A stretch of 64,000 nucleotides of DNA from an uncultured Bacteroidales bacterium. GTDB taxonomy: Bacteria; Bacteroidota; Bacteroidia; Bacteroidales; FEN-979. How positions within the stretch are numbered: the stretch's first letter is position 1; each line of letters begins with the position of its first letter. Below are positions 46,971 to 56,706 of this stretch, one piece after another. The stretch spans positions 1-64,000 of the forward strand of contig CAIRDP010000040.1 in NCBI GenBank assembly GCA_903877385.1. Direction: 5' to 3'. The translations under genes and the position numbers were made by a program. The notes beneath the pieces were generated by a model. It saw only the letters and a program-made list of their open reading frames with translations, did not search any database and had not been told where the DNA came from.

Positions 46971-49900
46971 CTAAGACCTGATAATTTCATCGATAAAACC
47001 AAGGAGGACGTCCCTGGTTACAGGTTTCGGGAGATACCCCGAGAAGCCTAAGGAGATCAGCCTGTCCCGGTCACCAATGGATGCATATCCTGTGAGTGCA
47101 ACAATCGGGACATCCTTGTAATCGCTGAGCTTACGTATTTCGAGCATGGTCTGAATTCCGTCAAGGCCGGGCCCCAGGTTTATATCCATCAGGATTAGGT
47201 CAAAACGCTTCTGCCCTGCGCTTTCAATAGCGGCTTTTCCATCAAGGGCCGAATAGGCCATGCAGGTATCCTGGACGTAAAGTGTAAGAAGCTGGAGATT
47301 CACAAGATTATCTTCAACCACAAGGACTGCAGGGACGTTTTTAGGATATGCCGGTTCACCCGGTTTTTGTGCTTCTTTTTCGGGTGTAGGCAAGGGGGCT
47401 TTTTCAAATGAAGTTCCTGCCGAAGGCAAGATCACTGTGAACTCCGAACCCTCTCCAACCTTGCTTTTAAGCCTGATTTCCCCGTTAAGCAATACGGCAA
47501 TTTTCTTACTGATTGAAAGCCCCAGGCCTGAGCCTTCGAACTTCCGCCCGTATCCCTCACTCACCTGCCTGAACGTTTCAAAGATCAGGTCAAAATTCCC
47601 TTCAGCTATTCCTATCCCCGTATCTTGTACCGAGATCGCAATTTTGTCCTGCCCGGATTCGCTGATCTCCCTGGCTTCAATAGTAATGCTGCCTTTATCG
47701 GTATATTTTACGGCATTGTCGATAAGGCACCTCAACATATGCTGCACAAGATAGTCATCTCCAAGAATTTGTATGAAAGCCGGAACATTCAGGTTAAGCC
47801 TCAGGTTTTTCCTGTTGATCAGGGGTTCATAATTCGACAGCACCTTGAGCAGGCTTTTTTTAACGGTTATCGGGACGAATGTCCGGTTGACCTTGTCCGA
47901 TTCGAGATGAGAAAGGTCCATGATGGCATCCAGGGTATCCATTAGCCTGCGGCCCGAAATAAGGATATTCTCGGCTTTCAGCCTGGCTTCCGGATCCAGC
48001 AGGTCATTGGTCAGGATCTCGGCGAATCCAAGGATTCCATTCATTGGTGTACGTAATTCGTGATTCATGTTGGCCAGAAGCGAAGAGGTAAGCTTGGAGG
48101 AAACCTCTGCTTTTTGCTTCTGAACAACCAGTTCCTGCTGCATTTTCAGGCGATGAATCGACAAGGCAATCTGTTCCGAAACATAGATCAGCACATCCAC
48201 TTCATGATCTCCATAACGGATTTTTGGGTTGTAGCTTTGAACAACCATGGCGCCAATCACTTCCCTGTCGACCTTGAGCGGGACGCCAAGCCAGTCAATT
48301 GCCGGGCTGCCTTTCATTTCAATGATGCCGCGGTCGATAAAATACTGTATGTCCTCGGGTTTGGCTAAAAGGTGCTTGCCTGTGCGGAGAACGATATCGG
48401 TAAGCGTATTCCCGCGTTTTCTCCTGGCCGGCGGAGGGTCTTTCTCATCTATATAATACGGGAAGCTTATTGTTTCGTTATCCGGTTCAATCAGGGCAAC
48501 GAATAAATTATGTGCATCCATCAGGTCCCCGATAACAATGTGAATGTTGGCAAACAGGTCATTCAGGCCTTTGGCCGAATGAGCAAGTTCGGAGATCCTG
48601 TAAACGGCCCCCTTTACCTTTTCCGACTGTATCACATCCGAAATATCCTTGTTGATGGTAATTATGCCTAGTACATTCCCATGATCATCTTTCAGCTGTG
48701 AGGTGGAGGACAGAACATAGGCCGTGCTGCCGTCTTTGCGCTTATGTACCAGCTCCCCTTTCCAGAAACCTTTCTGCTCAAGTTCATCGAAAATCCCTGC
48801 TTTGGTGGCACCCGGAAAATCAACCCTGAGCGATCCTCCCCCGAATTTGCCTATAACCTCATCTGCTTTCCATCCGTATATCCTTTCGGCTCCCTTATTC
48901 CAGCTCTGAATGATCATCTCCTTATCAAAAGTGATAATGGCATCACTGATTTCCTGGAGCAAGGCATTCATATACCTGATCTGCTCCTCATCCATCTGCG
49001 ATTTCTGCTGGAATTTGAATTTTGTCTTGAAGTACTCCAGCTGCTGGCTTTTCCAGATCAGTGTGGCTGATATGGTAATGAGGATAAAGAAAATGACAAT
49101 ATACAGGATAAGGTTAAGAGCCCCTTTTTGCAGGGGAGCGGTAAGCTCGCTTTTATCGATTTTACATACCAGCCACCAGTTGGTTCCATCAATGTGGCGG
49201 ATCTCCGCCAGGACATCCTGCCCCCTGTAATCCCTTGAATCGGACAACATCAGAGAACCGCTCATCGGTATACTTTGTCCGATTTCATCTTTGAGCGAAG
49301 GTGAAGTAAAAGAAATTATCGTATCCGGTTTTACTTTGCTTTCCGACAAGTACAAAGTTGATCGGGGGTCGTGATAAAGAAGGATGTTTTCGGCAGTCAT
49401 TCTTTCAACCGGCCATGAAGCAAGTGTTGGGAACAGGTTTTTCGTGGGATCAATAAAAAAGACGGAATAGCCAAGTAAAACCGAATTTTCGTTCAAGGCT
49501 ACTGAGGTTGTAAGATAAGGAGCCCCATTCCGGTACTTCTGTATTTCGGACAGGGTAACCTTACCCGGTATTATCAGTCTTTGTTCGGCTATAGTCAATT
49601 CACCAGCCCAGGGCCCTGCATCATTCGCGGCCAGGCTGAAAACCTTTTTGCCTTCGGCACTGAATAAAACAATGTTATTGTAGTCATGATTGCGGCGGAT
49701 CGGCTCCAGCCAGCTTCGGACAACTTCCCTGTATCCCCTGTTGCCGGGGGCCTTTAACAGTTTGCCAAACTCCGATCTAAATTCAGGGCTCGCCGAGATA
49801 AATGCCCCTTCAGCTTTTCTTTCTTCAATCCAGTTCTTTATCTCATGCACCTTAAAGCTGGAAACAGCCGAGAGGAACTCCTTATGTATCCCGAGAATAT

Positions 49901-50024
49901 CCTCCCACTGCCGCTTATAATAATAATGTCCTCCTGCAAATAGTCCTGCAATCAAGAGAAAAACAAACATGAACTGCTTCCATTGAAGTCTGAATTTTTT
50001 CTCAGGAAGGTCCGGCTGTATCAT
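46971..50024 (-). CDS. Membrane hybrid histidine kinase: extracytoplasmic sensor, PAS, GAF, HisKA, HATPase, REC
   Basis: A 1017-residue sensor. Two membrane segments (about 19-36 and 305-327) enclose an extracytoplasmic domain of about 265 residues that looks Cache-like. Inside come a PAS (about 345-460), a GAF (about 475-640), HisKA (H-box NMNHELRTPMNG), HATPase (DTGIGIAEGN, GSGLGLSI) and a C-terminal receiver (VLVVEDN; phospho-Asp in LILMDINLGPG). It lacks an output domain, so a further partner is needed. It is divergent from the branching enzyme at the head of the alpha-glucan operon, so it is a candidate sensor for it; this is inference from position. Confidence 0.88.
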   Translation of the reverse strand: MIQPDLPEKKFRLQWKQFMFVFLLIAGLFAGGHYYYKRQWEDILGIHKEFLSAVSSFKVHEIKNWIEERKAEGAFISASPEFRSEFGKLLKAPGNRGYREVVRSWLEPIRRNHDYNNIVLFSAEGKKVFSLAANDAGPWAGELTIAEQRLIIPGKVTLSEIQKYRNGAPYLTTSVALNENSVLLGYSVFFIDPTKNLFPTLASWPVERMTAENILLYHDPRSTLYLSESKVKPDTIISFTSPSLKDEIGQSIPMSGSLMLSDSRDYRGQDVLAEIRHIDGTNWWLVCKIDKSELTAPLQKGALNLILYIVIFFILITISATLIWKSQQLEYFKTKFKFQQKSQMDEEQIRYMNALLQEISDAIITFDKEMIIQSWNKGAERIYGWKADEVIGKFGGGSLRVDFPGATKAGIFDELEQKGFWKGELVHKRKDGSTAYVLSSTSQLKDDHGNVLGIITINKDISDVIQSEKVKGAVYRISELAHSAKGLNDLFANIHIVIGDLMDAHNLFVALIEPDNETISFPYYIDEKDPPPARRKRGNTLTDIVLRTGKHLLAKPEDIQYFIDRGIIEMKGSPAIDWLGVPLKVDREVIGAMVVQSYNPKIRYGDHEVDVLIYVSEQIALSIHRLKMQQELVVQKQKAEVSSKLTSSLLANMNHELRTPMNGILGFAEILTNDLLDPEARLKAENILISGRRLMDTLDAIMDLSHLESDKVNRTFVPITVKKSLLKVLSNYEPLINRKNLRLNLNVPAFIQILGDDYLVQHMLRCLIDNAVKYTDKGSITIEAREISESGQDKIAISVQDTGIGIAEGNFDLIFETFRQVSEGYGRKFEGSGLGLSISKKIAVLLNGEIRLKSKVGEGSEFTVILPSAGTSFEKAPLPTPEKEAQKPGEPAYPKNVPAVLVVEDNLVNLQLLTLYVQDTCMAYSALDGKAAIESAGQKRFDLILMDINLGPGLDGIQTMLEIRKLSDYKDVPIVALTGYASIGDRDRLISLGFSGYLPKPVTRDVLLGFIDEIIRS

Positions 50025-50101
50025 AAAAAGCCCGTTAATGAATACCCAAAGATATGAAAGTTTATTCTTATATCAGAATCAGGTTCTTTCATCTTTTTCT
50101 G

Positions 50102-50109
50102 TATGTTTG
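50102..50109 (+). promoter_or_regulatory. -7 box for the alpha-glucan operon
   Basis: TATGTTTG matches TAnnTTTG 30 bases before ATG 50140. This places the transcription start about 24 bases from that ATG and argues against the upstream ATG at 50038. No clear -33 TTTG. Confidence 0.45.
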
Positions 50110-50139
50110 TACATCGTGAAACAAAAACATGTGGGAGAG

Positions 50140-52188
50140 ATGGAAACAGGGAAACCACAGATGATGAAACTTGTAAAAAACGACCCATGGCTTGAACCGG
50201 TTGCCGGGGAGGTTAATGACAGGTATATGCGATACAAGGACACAATTGGCGGCATAAAGGCCCAGTGGAAGTCCTTGTCGAAATTTGCAGATGCCTATTT
50301 ATGGTTTGGCCTTCATCATGACAGTAAATTAAAAGCCTGGATATACAGGGAATGGGCACCAAATGCACAGGATCTTTACCTCTTTGGCGATTTCAACAAC
50401 TGGCAGCGGTATTCTCACAGGCTTAACCCCGACAAATACGGGAACTGGGAAATAATCCTGCCCGACTCTGAATATGGTGAACGTTTTGTTCACCAGGGCA
50501 AGATCAAAGTCATGGTACATTCAGACCAGGGCTGGAATGAACGCCTGCCGGCTTATATTACCAGGGTGATCCAGGATACTGCAACCAAAGATTTTGCTGG
50601 TCAGATATGGGATCCTCCAAAATCCTTTGACTGGGAAAATGACAATTTTGACCTGAGTACCCTCAACGACTTATTCATTTACGAATGCCATCCGGGCATG
50701 GCCCAGGAACGTGAAGGCATTGGCAGTTTCTGGGAGTTTGCCGACGACCTCATCCCGTATATAAAAAATGCGGGATACAATGTAATCCAGCTGATGGCAA
50801 TAGCTGAACATCCTTATTACGGTTCTTTCGGATATCATGTAACGAACTATTTTGCGGTCTCAAGCCGCTTTGGCACTCCCGAAGAGCTGAAATATCTCAT
50901 TAAAAAGGCTCATGAACAAGGTATTGCGGTGATCATGGACCTGGTGCATTCGCATGCAGCTAAGAATACGAATGAAGGATTGAACATGTTCGACGGCACC
51001 GATCACCAGTATTTTCATGCAGGTCCCCGGGGGAACCATCCCTACTGGGATTCAAAATGTTTTGATTACGGGAAGCGTGAAGTTCAGCAGTTTCTTCTTT
51101 CAAACGTAAAATACTGGATAAAGGAATTTCATTTCGACGGATTCCGTTTCGACGGGGTCACGTCCATGATGTATTTCGACCATGGTTACCGTGAAATATG
51201 GGATCGCGACGGGTATTTCAAGGAAGGAGTTGAATGGGATGCCATCACCTACCTCCAGCTTGCCAACACCCTGGCTCACCAGGTAAAACCATCGGCTCTT
51301 ACCATTGCCGAAGACGTAACCGGCATGCCCGGACTCTGCCGGCCGATCAGGGAAGGTGGCATAGGTTTTGATTTCCGCCTCGGAATGGCCTTGCCCGATT
51401 ACTGGATCAAAATTCTCAAGGAAAAGAAAGATGAGGACTGGGACATCCATGAGATGTGGACTGTGATGAACGACCGCCTGCCTGATGTGAAGACCATCGC
51501 ATACTGCGAGTCGCATGACCAGGCCCTGGTCGGCGACCAAACTATTGCCTTCCGCCTGATGCAAAGCGAGATTTACTTTAAAATGAGCCGGGAGGAAGAA
51601 AGCCATATTATAGACAGGGGGATTGCCCTGCATAAGATGATCCGCCTTTTCACCCTTTCACTCGGAGGCCAGGCCTACCTGAATTTCATGGGTAACGAAT
51701 TCGGCCACCCCGACTGGATTGATTTCCCCAGGGAAGGGAATAACTGGAGTCACCAGTATGCACGCCGGCAATGGTCTTTGGCGCTGAATGAGAAGCTGAA
51801 ATACCGTTTTCTTGGCGATTTTGACAAACAGATGATTAAGCTTGCCAAGGCATACAAGCTACTGGAGGCGAATTTCGGGCGGCAGATATGGATGGACCAC
51901 CAGAATAAAACAGTCATTTTCGAAAAGTCGGGTTTGCTCTTCGTTTTCAATTTTCACCTGGCCGGTTCCATCCCCGATTATGCGTTTTGTGTTCCTGAAC
52001 CTGGCGATTACCGGCTCATCCTGAATTCCGATTCGGCCTTGTTCGGAGGCCATGGCAGGCTTGACGAGAGCAGCGTGCACACCAGCATTTTCAATCCCGC
52101 CGACAATACACATACACTTAAAATATACAACATTAACCGTAGCGTGCAGGTATTTGAGCGCGTTATGCCCGTTAAGGCTGATCAATAA
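50140..52188 (+). CDS. glgB: 1,4-alpha-glucan branching enzyme (GH13, eukaryote-like type)
   Basis: A 682-residue cytoplasmic enzyme that makes alpha-1,6 branches in glycogen-like polymers. An N-terminal CBM48 is visible (YREWAPNAQDLYLFGDFNNW), then the GH13 barrel: nucleophile Asp338 (GFRFDGVTSM), acid/base Glu391 (IAEDVTGMPG) and YCESHDQA with the transition-state Asp. GFRFDGVTSM and the N-terminal LVKNDPWLEP point to the eukaryote-like branch (GH13_8), common in Bacteroidota. ATG 50140 is chosen over 50038 because the extra 34 residues are not family-like, GGGAGAG precedes the ATG and a -7 box lies within the longer frame. It heads the operon. Confidence 0.9.
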   Translation: METGKPQMMKLVKNDPWLEPVAGEVNDRYMRYKDTIGGIKAQWKSLSKFADAYLWFGLHHDSKLKAWIYREWAPNAQDLYLFGDFNNWQRYSHRLNPDKYGNWEIILPDSEYGERFVHQGKIKVMVHSDQGWNERLPAYITRVIQDTATKDFAGQIWDPPKSFDWENDNFDLSTLNDLFIYECHPGMAQEREGIGSFWEFADDLIPYIKNAGYNVIQLMAIAEHPYYGSFGYHVTNYFAVSSRFGTPEELKYLIKKAHEQGIAVIMDLVHSHAAKNTNEGLNMFDGTDHQYFHAGPRGNHPYWDSKCFDYGKREVQQFLLSNVKYWIKEFHFDGFRFDGVTSMMYFDHGYREIWDRDGYFKEGVEWDAITYLQLANTLAHQVKPSALTIAEDVTGMPGLCRPIREGGIGFDFRLGMALPDYWIKILKEKKDEDWDIHEMWTVMNDRLPDVKTIAYCESHDQALVGDQTIAFRLMQSEIYFKMSREEESHIIDRGIALHKMIRLFTLSLGGQAYLNFMGNEFGHPDWIDFPREGNNWSHQYARRQWSLALNEKLKYRFLGDFDKQMIKLAKAYKLLEANFGRQIWMDHQNKTVIFEKSGLLFVFNFHLAGSIPDYAFCVPEPGDYRLILNSDSALFGGHGRLDESSVHTSIFNPADNTHTLKIYNINRSVQVFERVMPVKADQ

Positions 52189-52201
52189 TAATAATCGGAC
52201 T

Positions 52202-53542
52202 ATGCGTAACAAACCCTCACTTAGTTTCTGGCAGATCTGGAATATGAGTTTTGGCTTCCTGGGTATCCAGTTTGGATGGGGCCTGCAGATGGCAAACATG
52301 AGCGCTATTTATTCATACCTTGGCGCGAGACCCGGCCAGATTGCCTTGCTCTGGCTTGCCGCTCCCGTGACCGGGGTCATTATCCAGCCACTGATCGGGC
52401 AGGCAAGCGATCGCACTTGGACCAGGCTTGGACGCCGGAGGCCCTATATCCTTGTGGGAGCGATCCTGGCCTCCCTGGCCCTGATCTTTATGCCTAATTC
52501 ACCGACTTTCTGGGTTGCAGCAGGCCTGCTGTGGGTGCTCGACGGGACCATCAATGCCAGCATGCAGCCTTTCAGGGCCATGGTGGCAGACAACCTCCCT
52601 GAAGAACAGAATTCCCAGGGGTTCGCAATACAGTCACTATTTATAGGCCTGGGCGGGACCATCGCCTCGGCCCTGCCCTGGATGATGACAAACTGGTTTG
52701 GTATTGCACAGGATAAAGCGGGACAGGGACATATTCCAAGTTCCGTCACCTTATCTTTTTACATAGGCTCGATAGCCTTCATAGGAGCAGTTTTATGGAC
52801 AGTCTTTTCAACAAGGGAGATACCCCCCGATGAAGAGGAACTGGCCGCTATCCGTTCACGGAAGTTCGACTGGACCCTCGGCCTGGGAGAAATTGTAAGG
52901 CTTATAGGGCACCTGCCTAAACGGATGTGGGAGCTGGGATTGGTACAGTTCTTCACCTGGATCGGCATGTTCTGTTTGTGGGTCTACTTTTCCCCGGCAA
53001 TTGCCGGTAACGTGTTTCACGCTAAAGCAGGCACAGTGGAGATGGAAACATCAGGCGCCTGGGCCGGTTTCTGTTTCGCCATGTACAATGCAGTTTGCTT
53101 TCTGTTCTCATTTGTCCTGATCAGGGCCACGAAATTTACAGGGCCGAAACTGATGCATACATTATGCCTGGCAATCGGCGCCATTGGACTGCTAAGCATC
53201 CCCCTGATGACAGGAAAATTCGGACTGCTTTTTTCGATGACATGTATCGGGATAGCCTGGTCAAGCATCCTCTCAATGCCCTACGCAATGCTAACCCCCG
53301 CTTTACCCCCCGACAAACTGGGGGTTATGATGGGGATTTTCAACCTGTTTATTGTGATACCCCAGGTCATTGCATCCAGCCTGCTAGGATATGTAATTGA
53401 ACTCTTTTTCGCAGGAAAGCCAATGAATGCCATGATCATAGGCGGAGCCTGCTTTGCCATCGCATCGTTAACCACCATGTGTGTGGTGACATACAAGCAG
53501 AACGGCAATGCCGGCACGTTCAGCAAAATTGCCACCCACTAA
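52202..53542 (+). CDS. MFS sugar transporter (maltose/sucrose type), copy 1
   Basis: A 446-residue inner-membrane carrier with about 12 membrane segments. The loop motif GQASDRTWTRLGRRRPYILVG is typical of the SLC45/GPH-like sugar-proton symporters. In this operon it most likely imports maltose or maltodextrins. ATG at 52202 (MRNKPSLSFWQIWNMSFGF) starts 13 bases after the glgB stop; a longer frame to 52052 overlaps glgB and has no transporter features. It is a distant paralogue of the carrier at 58581. Confidence 0.85.
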   Translation: MRNKPSLSFWQIWNMSFGFLGIQFGWGLQMANMSAIYSYLGARPGQIALLWLAAPVTGVIIQPLIGQASDRTWTRLGRRRPYILVGAILASLALIFMPNSPTFWVAAGLLWVLDGTINASMQPFRAMVADNLPEEQNSQGFAIQSLFIGLGGTIASALPWMMTNWFGIAQDKAGQGHIPSSVTLSFYIGSIAFIGAVLWTVFSTREIPPDEEELAAIRSRKFDWTLGLGEIVRLIGHLPKRMWELGLVQFFTWIGMFCLWVYFSPAIAGNVFHAKAGTVEMETSGAWAGFCFAMYNAVCFLFSFVLIRATKFTGPKLMHTLCLAIGAIGLLSIPLMTGKFGLLFSMTCIGIAWSSILSMPYAMLTPALPPDKLGVMMGIFNLFIVIPQVIASSLLGYVIELFFAGKPMNAMIIGGACFAIASLTTMCVVTYKQNGNAGTFSKIATH

Positions 53543-53562
53543 TCTTTCCAACCCAGGCTTCA

Positions 53563-55164
53563 ATGAAAAATCACCAGCTGCTTTCCCTGACTTTTGTATG
53601 CTTTCTGCTTGCCATGGCTTCATGCCAAATGAAACCTCATCCCCCCGAAGCCATGAAACTTCCGCTGAATGAGAATTCGGCCAGGGATTACAGCAAGTCC
53701 GAAAATGAATATACTGCACAATGGATGGAACGCTTCGGTTCCCTTAAGAAAACAATACAGGCTGAACTGCTTGGCCGCAAATACAATCTGCCGCCCGAAG
53801 AAATTTCCGACAACGACACTGCGCTCACTGCAGCTGAACCCTGGATTATCTTTGTGAAAGACGGAAAAGAAGTCCATGCCGTATCAAAAGGAAAAGGGAA
53901 GTCAGAAAACAATGTCATCTTTACCGAGAATGATCCGGCGTTTACAGTAAGGCTGCATCTTTCATCTTCAAAAAACTTAATTTTTATTGAAAGTACTTCC
54001 TCCGGGTCCTCTGAGGTAAGCATGCTGCCATTCTCCTGCAAATCCCTTAAACCCGTTCTGATCCAGGAGCGCAAGCCGGGTGTAATATACAGGGCCGAGC
54101 ATTTTGGGGGTAATAATTTATGGATCTTATCAAATGAAAATGCACCCATGCGATCCCTGTTGATTGCCCCGGTGCTGTCCCCGGGCCCTTCACACTGGAA
54201 GGCTGCAGTGAGGGAAAACGACAGTGTTTATATTGATGATTATTCCCTGATCGATCTGCGCTACCTTGTACTTGTACAGAGAAGGAACCTCAGGACATCC
54301 ATTCAGATAACCAGCATTTACCCTGAAGATGGCAAGGAGGCTTCGGTTGCGAACGTGATCAATTTTCCGGAGCCGGAAGGCCGTATCTCGGATCTTTCGT
54401 TCATCCAGGCCGATAATAAAATCGTTTTCAGGTACTCGAGCATTCTCACCCCTCCTACATCTTATACTTACGGCATACATTCCATGCATATGGGCATCCG
54501 CTGGAAGAAACAAGTTAAAAATTATGTTCCCGACGATTATAAAGCAGAAGTCTTCATGGCAGCCGGAAAAAACAATGTAAGGATACCGGTATCCATGATA
54601 AGGAAGAGGGACCTGGATCGCATGGATGGCACAAACCCGCTTCTTTTAGTGATTGAGGCAGGAAAGCCCGGGGAGCAGAAGAACGATTTCAGTCCTGAGA
54701 TACTGAGCCTTACCGACAGGGGTTTTTATATTGCAGTAGTTCATGTTTCACCTGGGTTTACCGGTGAAAGGCAAAGCATGGATAAGGTCTCTGCCGCTGT
54801 CTCCGCCATGATTGGCAAAAAATATACTTCGGCAGGCCTTGTCACGATTTCGGGAAAGGGCGAGGGAGCAATGCTTGCCTTTAAAACAGCCAACGAACAT
54901 CCTGCCTGGGTGAAGGCTTTGATACTGGAGTCCCCTTCTTTTTCATGCGATGCAAAGAATTCAGCTGCCCCCTGGATTTACCTCAATATCCCGGCCGATA
55001 TTGATAAAGCATCTGCAGGCCTTACCCTGGCATCGGCCCTGAGAACGATCACCAGTCCTGAGAATACACTCCTGGTCAAGCAGGGTAATGACAATAGTCC
55101 TGCTGAGGATTCCAAAGCCGGACTAATCACGTTTATACTTGCAGCCAATGGAATTAATAAATAG
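53563..55164 (+). CDS. Prolyl-oligopeptidase (S9A)-like lipoprotein lacking the catalytic Ser
   Basis: A 533-residue lipoprotein (lipobox LAMASC, Cys21). The body resembles protease II/prolyl oligopeptidase: an N-terminal propeller-like part and a C-terminal alpha/beta-hydrolase-like part (YVPDDYKAEVFMAAGKN, NPLLLVIEAGKPGEQ, LTDRGFYIAVVHV). The nucleophile elbow, usually G-G-S-x-G-G, reads GKGEGA (431-436), with Gly433 at the Ser position. The segment carrying the catalytic Asp and His is shortened or absent. It is therefore probably not a protease; a binding or structural role is possible. It begins 20 bases after the MFS gene, inside a sugar operon. ATG 53563 is chosen for the signal peptide. 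Confidence 0.65.
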   Translation: MKNHQLLSLTFVCFLLAMASCQMKPHPPEAMKLPLNENSARDYSKSENEYTAQWMERFGSLKKTIQAELLGRKYNLPPEEISDNDTALTAAEPWIIFVKDGKEVHAVSKGKGKSENNVIFTENDPAFTVRLHLSSSKNLIFIESTSSGSSEVSMLPFSCKSLKPVLIQERKPGVIYRAEHFGGNNLWILSNENAPMRSLLIAPVLSPGPSHWKAAVRENDSVYIDDYSLIDLRYLVLVQRRNLRTSIQITSIYPEDGKEASVANVINFPEPEGRISDLSFIQADNKIVFRYSSILTPPTSYTYGIHSMHMGIRWKKQVKNYVPDDYKAEVFMAAGKNNVRIPVSMIRKRDLDRMDGTNPLLLVIEAGKPGEQKNDFSPEILSLTDRGFYIAVVHVSPGFTGERQSMDKVSAAVSAMIGKKYTSAGLVTISGKGEGAMLAFKTANEHPAWVKALILESPSFSCDAKNSAAPWIYLNIPADIDKASAGLTLASALRTITSPENTLLVKQGNDNSPAEDSKAGLITFILAANGINK

Positions 55165-55190
55165 AATGTAAACATAAATATCATACGCAA

Positions 55191-56705
55191 ATGATGAATC
55201 AACGTGCCTCAGGCATATTACTGCACCCGACTTCCCTGCCCGGGAAATATGGAATAGGATCCCTTGGCAAAGCTGCCTTTAACTTTATCGACTTTCTTGC
55301 CAAAGCGAAGCAACAGTTCTGGCAGATACTGCCCCTGGGGCCTACAGGTTACGGCGACTCGCCTTACCAGTGTTATTCGGCCCATGCCGGCAACCCCGAC
55401 CTGATTGATCTCGACCTGCTGGTGAGCAATCACCTGCTCACCCCTGAAGAACTGGCCGCCTTGCCTCATTTTCAAGATGGACCGATTGATTACGACCTGG
55501 TGCAGAAAGCCAGGCTCCCCTTACTGTATAAAGCATTTAATACGTTTACCAGCCATGCTTCGGACCTGGATAAGCTGGCATATCGTAATTTTCTTAAAAG
55601 CCATGCGGCATGGCTCAATGATTATGCCCTGTTCAGGGCAATCAAAGAGGATTCAGGGAATAAACCCTGGTATACCTGGGAGAAAGAACTGAAAACCCGG
55701 GACCCCGGGGCGCTTAAACATGCCGAAAGCCGGCTGGCCGAACAAACGGATTTCCACAAGTTCCTGCAGTTTATATTTCTCAAGCAGTGGATGAGCGTAA
55801 AAGAATATGCAAAAAAACACAAAGTCAGGATTATAGGTGATATCCCATTGTATATCTCCATGGACTGCTCCGATGCCTGGGCCGATCCGCAGGAATTTGA
55901 ATTCGACCAGGATCTGATGCCCATCAGGGTGGGCGGGGTGCCGCCTGATTATTTCAGTGAAACCGGGCAGCTTTGGGGGAACCCGCTGTTCCGATGGGAT
56001 GTCATGAAAACCAACAATTACAGATGGTGGATGGACCGTATCAGGACCAGCCTGATGCTTTACGATGTGATCAGGATAGATCATTTCCGCGGTTTTGCAG
56101 CTTACTGGGCGGTTCCCTACGGTGAAAAGACCGCCATAAACGGGGCCTGGATTCCCGGTCCGGGCAAAGAATTTTTCGTTGCCCTTAAAAATGAACTCGG
56201 CGACCTGCCCATCATCGCCGAGGACCTTGGCGTTATGACGCCCGATGTCGAGGACCTTCGCGACAGCTTCGGCCTGCCCGGCATGAAGATCCTTGAATTT
56301 GCCTTCGATTCTTCCGAAGCAAACGATTACATCCCGTATAATTATACAAGAAACTGCATTGTTTATACCGGGACACACGATAACGACACTGTTGTGGGCT
56401 GGTTCAGGCAGGCTTCGGAAGCCGACCGCCGACAGGTGCTTGACTATATTGGTAAAGAAGTGAACGACATACATTGGTCATTTGTGCGGCTCGCCTGGTC
56501 CTCGGTAGCCAATACTGCCATAGTTCCCATGCAGGACCTGCTCGGCCTGGATTCGGATGCCCGCATGAACCTTCCCGGGACAACAGGCGGTAACTGGAAA
56601 TGGAGGGCAAAAGAGACTGATTTCCCGGCCGAACTTGCCAATGCTCTGTCAGCCCTGACCAGCCTGTATGGAAGAGCCAGAAAATCAAAAATCAAACCTA
56701 AATAA
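55191..56705 (+). CDS. malQ: 4-alpha-glucanotransferase (GH77, amylomaltase)
   Basis: A 504-residue cytoplasmic enzyme that transfers maltosyl and longer glucan units between maltodextrins, releasing glucose. Signatures: SGILLHPTSLPGKYGIGSLG at the N-terminus, nucleophile Asp297 (IRIDHFRGF), acid/base Glu344 (IIAEDLGVMTPDV) and GTHDNDTVVGW. The length fits the plain bacterial MalQ. Two adjacent ATGs (55191 and 55194) could serve. It ends 1 base before the next start codon, so translational coupling is likely. Confidence 0.95.
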   Translation: MMNQRASGILLHPTSLPGKYGIGSLGKAAFNFIDFLAKAKQQFWQILPLGPTGYGDSPYQCYSAHAGNPDLIDLDLLVSNHLLTPEELAALPHFQDGPIDYDLVQKARLPLLYKAFNTFTSHASDLDKLAYRNFLKSHAAWLNDYALFRAIKEDSGNKPWYTWEKELKTRDPGALKHAESRLAEQTDFHKFLQFIFLKQWMSVKEYAKKHKVRIIGDIPLYISMDCSDAWADPQEFEFDQDLMPIRVGGVPPDYFSETGQLWGNPLFRWDVMKTNNYRWWMDRIRTSLMLYDVIRIDHFRGFAAYWAVPYGEKTAINGAWIPGPGKEFFVALKNELGDLPIIAEDLGVMTPDVEDLRDSFGLPGMKILEFAFDSSEANDYIPYNYTRNCIVYTGTHDNDTVVGWFRQASEADRRQVLDYIGKEVNDIHWSFVRLAWSSVANTAIVPMQDLLGLDSDARMNLPGTTGGNWKWRAKETDFPAELANALSALTSLYGRARKSKIKPK

Positions 56706-56706
56706 A

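Noticed and set aside
55653-56474. 273-codon minus-strand frame inside malQ
   Set aside because: A shadow frame; malQ motifs and catalytic residues are on the plus strand.
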